From NCBI GenBank assembly GCA_934463115.1, contig CAKSIN010000010.1, positions 1 through 64,000 of the forward strand: a DNA stretch of 64,000 bases. Reading direction: 5' to 3'. Source of the DNA: an uncultured Clostridia bacterium (lineage in GTDB: Bacteria; Bacillota; Clostridia; UMGS1810). The notes beneath the pieces were generated by a model. It searched no databases, had not been told where the DNA came from, and saw only the letters and a list, made by a program, of their open reading frames with translations. This document shows, in pieces, positions 59,263 through 64,000 of this stretch. Position numbers and translations under genes: made by a program. Numbering within the stretch: position 1 is the stretch's first letter; each line of letters starts with the position of its first letter.

Positions 59263-60636
59263 ATGATACATTGCTACAAACAGAACGGATATAATATTGT
59301 CATAGACGTGTACAGCGGCAGCATACATGTTGTGGATGATGTTGCATATGACATAATCGGCATGTATGAAAACACACCGACAGATGAAATAAAGAGAATT
59401 ATACACGATAAATATTCCGATCGCGGCATAGACGAAGATGAGATACAAAAGTGCATAGACGATATTTGCGCGCTGAAAGATTCGAATCAGCTTTTTGCGG
59501 AGGATATATATAAAGATAAGGCAGATGTGCTTAAAGCAAAAAATAATATTGTAAAAGCGCTGTGTCTTCATGTTGCACACACATGCAATCTGAACTGTAC
59601 ATATTGCTTTGCCAGTCAGGGAAAGTATCACGGAAAAGACGCACTAATGCCGTTTGAGGTAGGAAAGCAGGCGCTTGATTTTCTGATAGCAAATTCCGGC
59701 AGCAGAACCAATCTTGAGGTTGATTTTTTCGGCGGCGAACCGCTTATGAACTGGGATGTCGTAAAACAGCTCGTGGCATATGGCCGTGAGCGCGAAAAGG
59801 ACAGCGGGAAAAAATTCAGATTTACACTGACCACGAACGGTATGCTGCTTGATGATGAGGTGACGGAATTTTGCAACAAAGAAATGCAAAATGTCGTGCT
59901 TAGTCTGGACGGCAGAAAGGAAGTTCACGACAGGCTGCGCAAAGACTACGCAGGGCATGGCAGCTACGACAAAATAGTGCCAAAATTTCAGAGATTTGTG
60001 CAAAAACGCGGTGACAAAAACTATTATGTCCGCGGAACATACACACATAACAACACCGATTTTACAACCGATATACTTCATATGGCTGATTTGGGATTTA
60101 CAGAGCTTAGCATGGAACCCGTTGTATGCGCTCCGACAGATCCGTACGCACTTACAAAAGATGACCTTCCGACACTTTTTGAACAGTATGAACTGCTCGC
60201 AAACGAAATGCTGCGGCGCGAGCGCGAAGGCAGAGGATTCAGCTTTTATCATTATATGATAGACCTTGCCCACGGACCGTGTATATACAAGAGAATATCC
60301 GGATGCGGCTCGGGCACGGAGTACCTTGCCGTTACACCGACGGGTGATTTTTATCCTTGCCATCAGTTTGTGGGAGATCCAAAGTATATTATGGGTAATG
60401 TACGCGATGGCGTCACAAACACGGCTATGCGCGAGAAATTCCTCAAATGTAATGTATATTCCAGACCGGAATGTGCCGATTGCTGGGCAAAACTGTATTG
60501 CTCGGGTGGCTGCGCTGCAAATGCGTATCATGCAACCGGTGATATAAACGGTGTGTATGAATACGGTTGTGAATTGTTTAAAAAGAGGATGGAATGTGCA
60601 ATAATGATGCAGGTGGACAGGGCAATGAACAAATAG
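59263..60636 (+). CDS. scfB: thioether cross-link-forming SCIFF peptide maturase (radical SAM/SPASM)
   Basis: A radical SAM enzyme that forms a Cys-to-residue thioether in the SCIFF precursor. Its N-terminal 100 residues form the peptide-recognition domain. The SAM cluster ligands are CNLNCTYC (Cys108, 112, 115), with DFFGGEPLMNWD and LTTNGMLLDDEV. The C-terminal SPASM domain carries auxiliary cluster cysteines in GCGSGTEYLAVTPTGDFYPC and CADCWAKLYCSGGCAAN. 457 residues, family length. Cotranscribed with the duplicated precursor through the attenuator. Confidence 0.96.
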   Translation: MIHCYKQNGYNIVIDVYSGSIHVVDDVAYDIIGMYENTPTDEIKRIIHDKYSDRGIDEDEIQKCIDDICALKDSNQLFAEDIYKDKADVLKAKNNIVKALCLHVAHTCNLNCTYCFASQGKYHGKDALMPFEVGKQALDFLIANSGSRTNLEVDFFGGEPLMNWDVVKQLVAYGREREKDSGKKFRFTLTTNGMLLDDEVTEFCNKEMQNVVLSLDGRKEVHDRLRKDYAGHGSYDKIVPKFQRFVQKRGDKNYYVRGTYTHNNTDFTTDILHMADLGFTELSMEPVVCAPTDPYALTKDDLPTLFEQYELLANEMLRREREGRGFSFYHYMIDLAHGPCIYKRISGCGSGTEYLAVTPTGDFYPCHQFVGDPKYIMGNVRDGVTNTAMREKFLKCNVYSRPECADCWAKLYCSGGCAANAYHATGDINGVYEYGCELFKKRMECAIMMQVDRAMNK

Positions 60637-60671
60637 GATTGTCTTAAATAAATATGTCAATCAATAAATGA

Positions 60672-60702
60672 CGGCGGCAAAATAAATCATATTTTGCCGC
60701 CG
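60672..60702. terminator. terminator-like hairpin after the SCIFF maturase gene
   Basis: CGGCGGCAAAAT (60672-60683) pairs perfectly with 60691-60702, loop AAATCAT. It ends immediately before the structured repeat; the following T-run is short. Confidence 0.65.
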
Positions 60703-60708
60703 CTGTTT

Positions 60709-60985
60709 AGGCATGCGGGATTCGAATCCGGATGTGGTTTAAAAATGGAAATTTCGCATAATACTGCAGAAAAATCTGCGAATATACGGACTGTATTATT
60801 CTTAAATTTTCTTTGTCTTATTTCAAAATTTCCTATTTTTAAACTCTGCGACCTTACGTTTAGAAAAATTTATTGGATTTTCAATGCGGAGGACGCAGAC
60901 AGGCTGTCGCCTTTCAAGGACGACAAATTGAAAAGACTTCAATTTTTCAAACGTAAGGCATATTGGGTTCGACTCCTGCATGCCT
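60709..60985 (+). repeat. two-armed structured repeat, copy 2
   Basis: This fills the gap between convergent genes. Its ends are inverted: 60709-60729 matches the reverse complement of 60965-60985 at 18 of 21 positions, and both resemble tRNA T-arm/acceptor ends (GGGTTCGACTCC). Arm 1: AAAAATGGAAATTT (60741-60754) with AAATTTCCTATTTTT (60826-60840), enclosing GCAGA/TCTGC. Arm 2: CCTTACGTTT (60852-60861) with 60941-60958, enclosing AGGC-TGTC-GCCT (60901-60912). Homologous to the element at 26203-26495. No convincing ORF. Confidence 0.75.
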
Positions 60986-60988
60986 ACG

Positions 60989-62656
60989 TTATTTATCATT
61001 TATTACGCCGAGTCCCGCGCATGAGATGATATCTTTTCCGAAATCGCCCTGCATAAGTTTTACAAATTCTTCTGTTTTCGGATTCGGTTCGTCGCGTATC
61101 ACTGCATAATAATTTGTGGTGTATGGGTATTTTCCGCTGCCGATGCTTTCGTCACTCGGTGCAATACCGTCTATGGAGAGGAGTTTCAAATCTACATCGC
61201 CGAGCACCTGCGGCACTGTCTGATAGTAATAGTACAGGCTGTAACCGATTGCCTTGGAGTCGGTGTGCGTTGCGTCGTATGATTCAACATCGGTCAGAAT
61301 GCTCGCCATTATATACGATGTTCTTTCCTTTGAAATTTCATCGCTTATTGATTTTCCGTCCAAGATGAATTTTTCCATTTGCGCATGGCTTCCGCTGTCG
61401 TTGTTTCTGCAATATGCGGCAAGCGCCACATCATCACCGCCAAGCTCTTTCCAGTTTTTAATGCCGTTTTCGGTGTATATTTTTTGTATCTGTTCGGTTG
61501 TAATGTTATTAACCTTGTTGTCCTTTCCGACAAAGAATACAAGCGCCTCGTTGGCTATCGGGATAAATTTCAGTTTTACATTCTTTTCATCGGCATATTT
61601 TGTAATTTCTTCGCTCGGATCGGGGACAAATATAACGTCGGCTTTTCCGTCAATCAGATTTTTGTACGAATTTGAAGTTTTCGAATGTGCCTTTGGCATA
61701 GTTTCAAGGTTGTGAGCATTTTTGTAATACACATCATAGATATTCTGTGTGATTGCATAGGTTGAGGTTGAGCCGTCGAGCCGCGGAATATCAACATTCG
61801 GAGCGTCGGAGCGCAGTATTGCCGGAGCATTATTTGCAAAGAAATCGCGTATTATGTAATACATATACGTTGCACATTCGTCTCTCGTAAGTCCGTTTTG
61901 CGGTGCAAAGCAATAGTATTCTATAAATTCCTCGCCGGTATCTTCGGAATCCTCGTAATCCTCTATGAGCATATACCCGTTGGCTTTCATAGCCGCGTAG
62001 GATTCTTTTGCATAATCGGACACAAGGTCGCTGTCCGTATAGTGTTCAAAATCAAATGCGCCCTCGTTTTTTATATATCCCATATCGCTAAGCATGCGGC
62101 ACATCATGGATATAAACTGTTCGCGCGTCACAGCGTTATTCGGGTTAAACAAACGGTCTTTTTTAAACACACCGCGTTCGCAAAGTGCGTTTACATATGG
62201 GGTAAACCAACTGTCTGACGGCGTATCTTCGAAATATGTCACTCCGTCTTTAGGCTCAACCGAAAAGAGTCTTGAAAACACGGCTGCCGCTTCGGCGCGT
62301 GTCAACACCCGATTGGGGGCAAATGTTCCGTCACCGTTTCCGACCATTATTTTTCTGGCGCTCATTTCTGCGGCAAACATGCCTTCGTATTCCGGGATGT
62401 CGGTAAAATCTGTTGTTGTAACCTTAAGCGGGATGATTTTTTCCGTATTCGGCGCATAGGCATAGACCTCGCCGTCATACAGCGTGCCGGAAAAAGGAAT
62501 TATCTCGCCTGTCAGCGAATCACTTGCAACCGTACAGATGTTGCCGCTGTAGTCGTTGTCATCGTCCGTATCGCAGTATAAGACATCCGATGACGCAAAT
62601 GCATTTGCCGAAATGCTAAGCAGTATCGCGGCAGTTAAAATGGTTTTTTTGAACAT
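60989..62656 (-). CDS. SLH-domain phosphate-type solute-binding protein
   Basis: A 555-residue exported protein. The signal peptide is FKKTILTAAILLSISANAFA. Three S-layer homology repeats follow (for example MVGNGDGTFAPNRVLTRAEA and FNPNNAVTREQFISMMCRML), which attach proteins to secondary wall polymers. The last 250 residues form a PstS/PBP-like_2 domain: KNLIDGKADVIFVPDPSEEI, NEALVFFVGKDNKVNNIT and RNNDSGSHAQMEKFIL. It may capture phosphate or another anion at the wall; no ABC partner genes are in the window. GGAGGG precedes ATG 62656. Confidence 0.88.
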   Translation of the reverse strand: MFKKTILTAAILLSISANAFASSDVLYCDTDDDNDYSGNICTVASDSLTGEIIPFSGTLYDGEVYAYAPNTEKIIPLKVTTTDFTDIPEYEGMFAAEMSARKIMVGNGDGTFAPNRVLTRAEAAAVFSRLFSVEPKDGVTYFEDTPSDSWFTPYVNALCERGVFKKDRLFNPNNAVTREQFISMMCRMLSDMGYIKNEGAFDFEHYTDSDLVSDYAKESYAAMKANGYMLIEDYEDSEDTGEEFIEYYCFAPQNGLTRDECATYMYYIIRDFFANNAPAILRSDAPNVDIPRLDGSTSTYAITQNIYDVYYKNAHNLETMPKAHSKTSNSYKNLIDGKADVIFVPDPSEEITKYADEKNVKLKFIPIANEALVFFVGKDNKVNNITTEQIQKIYTENGIKNWKELGGDDVALAAYCRNNDSGSHAQMEKFILDGKSISDEISKERTSYIMASILTDVESYDATHTDSKAIGYSLYYYYQTVPQVLGDVDLKLLSIDGIAPSDESIGSGKYPYTTNYYAVIRDEPNPKTEEFVKLMQGDFGKDIISCAGLGVINDK

Positions 62657-62733
62657 TTGAATCCCTCCGTTTTTATTTGGTGTGTTCATTGTATCATACG
62701 CAAACGGAGAAATCAATATCTGTAAAATAAATG

Positions 62734-62772
62734 TAATTGAGCTGAAAAGAGAGAGTCTTTTCAGCTCAATTA
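62734..62772 (-). terminator. terminator of the pyruvate kinase gene
   Basis: A 17-bp perfect stem (62734-62750 with 62756-62772), loop GAGAG, starting one base after the pyk stop on the minus strand. The T-rich sequence beyond it on that strand supports termination. Confidence 0.85.
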
Positions 62773-62773
62773 T

Positions 62774-64000
62774 TTAAACAGTATAAACCCTCAGCGTATT
62801 TGTCGTTGCGCCGCCCGATTCCGATGAATTTCCGGTTACGGCAACCGTTTCACCTTTGCGCAGTTTCCCAAGATTTTTAACTTCTTCAAGCGATTCAATA
62901 AATCTGTCCCCATTTTTTGTATTGCATAATACCGGCGTAACACCCCACGAAAGTGACAATTCGTGATAGACTTTTTCACTCTGTGTTATTGCGTACACCG
63001 GGCAAAACGGTCGCAGCCCCGATACTGAATACGCGGTATGCCCCGAACGCGTAACAGCCAGTATTGCCGACGCATTCAGGTCTACAGCCGTCATTATAAC
63101 CGCATGACTTATCGCATCGGTAACGGATGTTCTCGCAAATTCAAAAGACGTAAAACGTTTTTTGTAGTTAATTGATTTTTCGGTTGTTTCGGCTATCCTC
63201 GCCATTGTGCCGACACTTATTTGCGGGTATTTTCCGGCGGCGGTCTCACCGGAAAGCATAATTGCGCTTGTACCGTCGTAAATGGCATTTGCAATATCGG
63301 AGACCTCGGCTCTTGTGGGGCGCGGATTTTCTATCATAGATTCAAGCATCTGAGTTGCCGTGATTGATATTTTGCCCTTTCCGAGGCACTGCTTGATAAT
63401 CCGTTTTTGTATTTCCGGGAGCAGCTCAAATTCAATTTCCACTCCCATGTCACCGCGCGCTATCATTACGCCGTCCGATTCGTCTATTATTTCCGAAATA
63501 TTTGACACACCTTCTTCATTTTCTATTTTTGATATAATGCGTACATTGGATTTCGGGCATTCGCTGCGTATAAATCTTCTCAAATCTTTAATATCATCCG
63601 CATTTCGCACAAACGACGCGGCAATGTAATCAATGTCATTTTCCAGTCCGAACCGTATATCTGACATGTCCGATTCACTCATATACGGCATGCGAAGGTC
63701 TGTTTCGGGCAAATTAATGCTCTTTCGCCCGCTCAGATATCCGCCGTTTTTAATAACCACAGTGACTTTGCCGCTCTCGAATTTGATTACTTCCGATTCA
63801 ATCAGGCCGTCTGCAAATAGTATTTTGTTGCCGACAGATACAGAATCGGGCAGATGCGGATAATTTACAAAAACGCTGTATTCATTACCGCTGCACGGAT
63901 TTGTGCATAGTTCAAACTGCTGACCGGGGCGCAGAAAAACTCTGCCTGATTCAAATGTTCCGATGCGAATTTCCGGTCCTTTTGTATCGAGCATAATTGA
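62774..64000 (-). CDS. pyk: pyruvate kinase, N-terminus beyond window
   Basis: Converts phosphoenolpyruvate and ADP to pyruvate and ATP, the last step of glycolysis. Visible are MLDTKGPEIRIG near the window end, KIENEEGVSNISEI, the signature MIARGDMGVEIEFELLPEIQ, TATQMLESMIENPRPTRAEV and the C-terminal domain ending in GGATTNTLRV. About the first 65-70 residues, including the start codon, lie outside the window. There is no C-terminal PEP-utiliser extension domain, so it is the short form. Confidence 0.96.
   Translation of the reverse strand, partial: SIMLDTKGPEIRIGTFESGRVFLRPGQQFELCTNPCSGNEYSVFVNYPHLPDSVSVGNKILFADGLIESEVIKFESGKVTVVIKNGGYLSGRKSINLPETDLRMPYMSESDMSDIRFGLENDIDYIAASFVRNADDIKDLRRFIRSECPKSNVRIISKIENEEGVSNISEIIDESDGVMIARGDMGVEIEFELLPEIQKRIIKQCLGKGKISITATQMLESMIENPRPTRAEVSDIANAIYDGTSAIMLSGETAAGKYPQISVGTMARIAETTEKSINYKKRFTSFEFARTSVTDAISHAVIMTAVDLNASAILAVTRSGHTAYSVSGLRPFCPVYAITQSEKVYHELSLSWGVTPVLCNTKNGDRFIESLEEVKNLGKLRKGETVAVTGNSSESGGATTNTLRVYTV

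Noticed and set aside
59644..60660. Minus-strand ORF of 338 codons
   Set aside because: Antisense shadow of the SCIFF maturase, which has all radical SAM and SPASM motifs on the plus strand.

Overview
The window reads as chromosomal DNA of an anaerobic, endospore-forming Clostridia-type Firmicute, probably a gut lineage; the species cannot be named from the sequence. The grounds are a complete spoIIIAA-AH operon, sigH, spoIIGA-sigE, a SCIFF ribosomally made peptide with its radical SAM maturase, an 8Fe ferredoxin, Feo iron uptake, a GH112 beta-galactoside phosphorylase, strong AGGAGG-type ribosome sites and many TTG/GTG starts.

Layout. 1-5.04 kb is AT-rich accessory DNA: a DUF2075 helicase remnant, a Fic protein, an AAA ATPase, a DUF4417 gene, a small type-37 toxin and a likely immunity gene. 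These are followed by a 1 kb non-coding stretch with a perfect palindrome and tandem repeats of about 332 bp. 5.1-7.2 kb is a GH112 phosphorylase. 7.4-12.9 kb holds sigH (minus strand) and the spoIIIA operon. 12.9-26.2 kb is a long plus-strand housekeeping run: asp23-like, nusB, xseAB, ispA, dxs, tlyA, radC-like, DUF1385, prmC, holB, ricT-like, ferredoxin, a tRNA methyltransferase, rsmI and a membrane protein. 26.7-32.9 kb is the F1Fo ATP synthase operon a-c-b-alpha-gamma-beta-epsilon, with no separate delta gene. 33-43 kb holds metabolic and transport genes plus SpoIID-like and peptidoglycan-binding spore-envelope proteins. 43.2-45.4 kb is an XRE regulator, spoIIGA and sigE. 45.4-51 kb is a DMT exporter, a DeoR regulator, a glycerol-3-phosphate oxidation operon and a HAD phosphatase. 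51.1-51.7 kb has two tRNAs and remnants of a recombinase and an IS3 transposase. 51.8-58 kb is an iron/metal locus: HMA protein, two FeoA, FeoB, Cys-rich peptide, DUF6110-like protein and P1B ATPase. 58-64 kb has a small alarmone synthetase, a duplicated SCIFF precursor with its maturase, an SLH-anchored solute-binding protein and pyruvate kinase (cut by the window end).

How parts work together. SigH, SpoIIGA/SigE and SpoIIIAA-AH act successively in sporulation. Dxs and IspA supply isoprenoids. FeoA/FeoB import ferrous iron, and the P-type ATPase with its small partner may store it in ferrosome-like compartments; three copies of an 18-bp operator (TTAGTT-N6-AACTAA) sit at the two promoters of this locus. 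GlpA/GlpB/DUF1667-like proteins oxidise glycerol-3-phosphate, and the overlapping HAD phosphatase may dephosphorylate it.

Most notable: (1) ATP synthase alpha carries an N-terminal domain resembling the C-terminal half of subunit delta, in an operon without atpH; (2) the SCIFF precursor is an exact 43-codon tandem duplication; (3) a two-armed structured repeat occurs at 26.2 kb and 60.7 kb with changed but still paired stems and T-arm-like ends; (4) the Feo/P1B-ATPase locus shares an operator; (5) a toxin-immunity cassette is flanked by 30-bp direct repeats.
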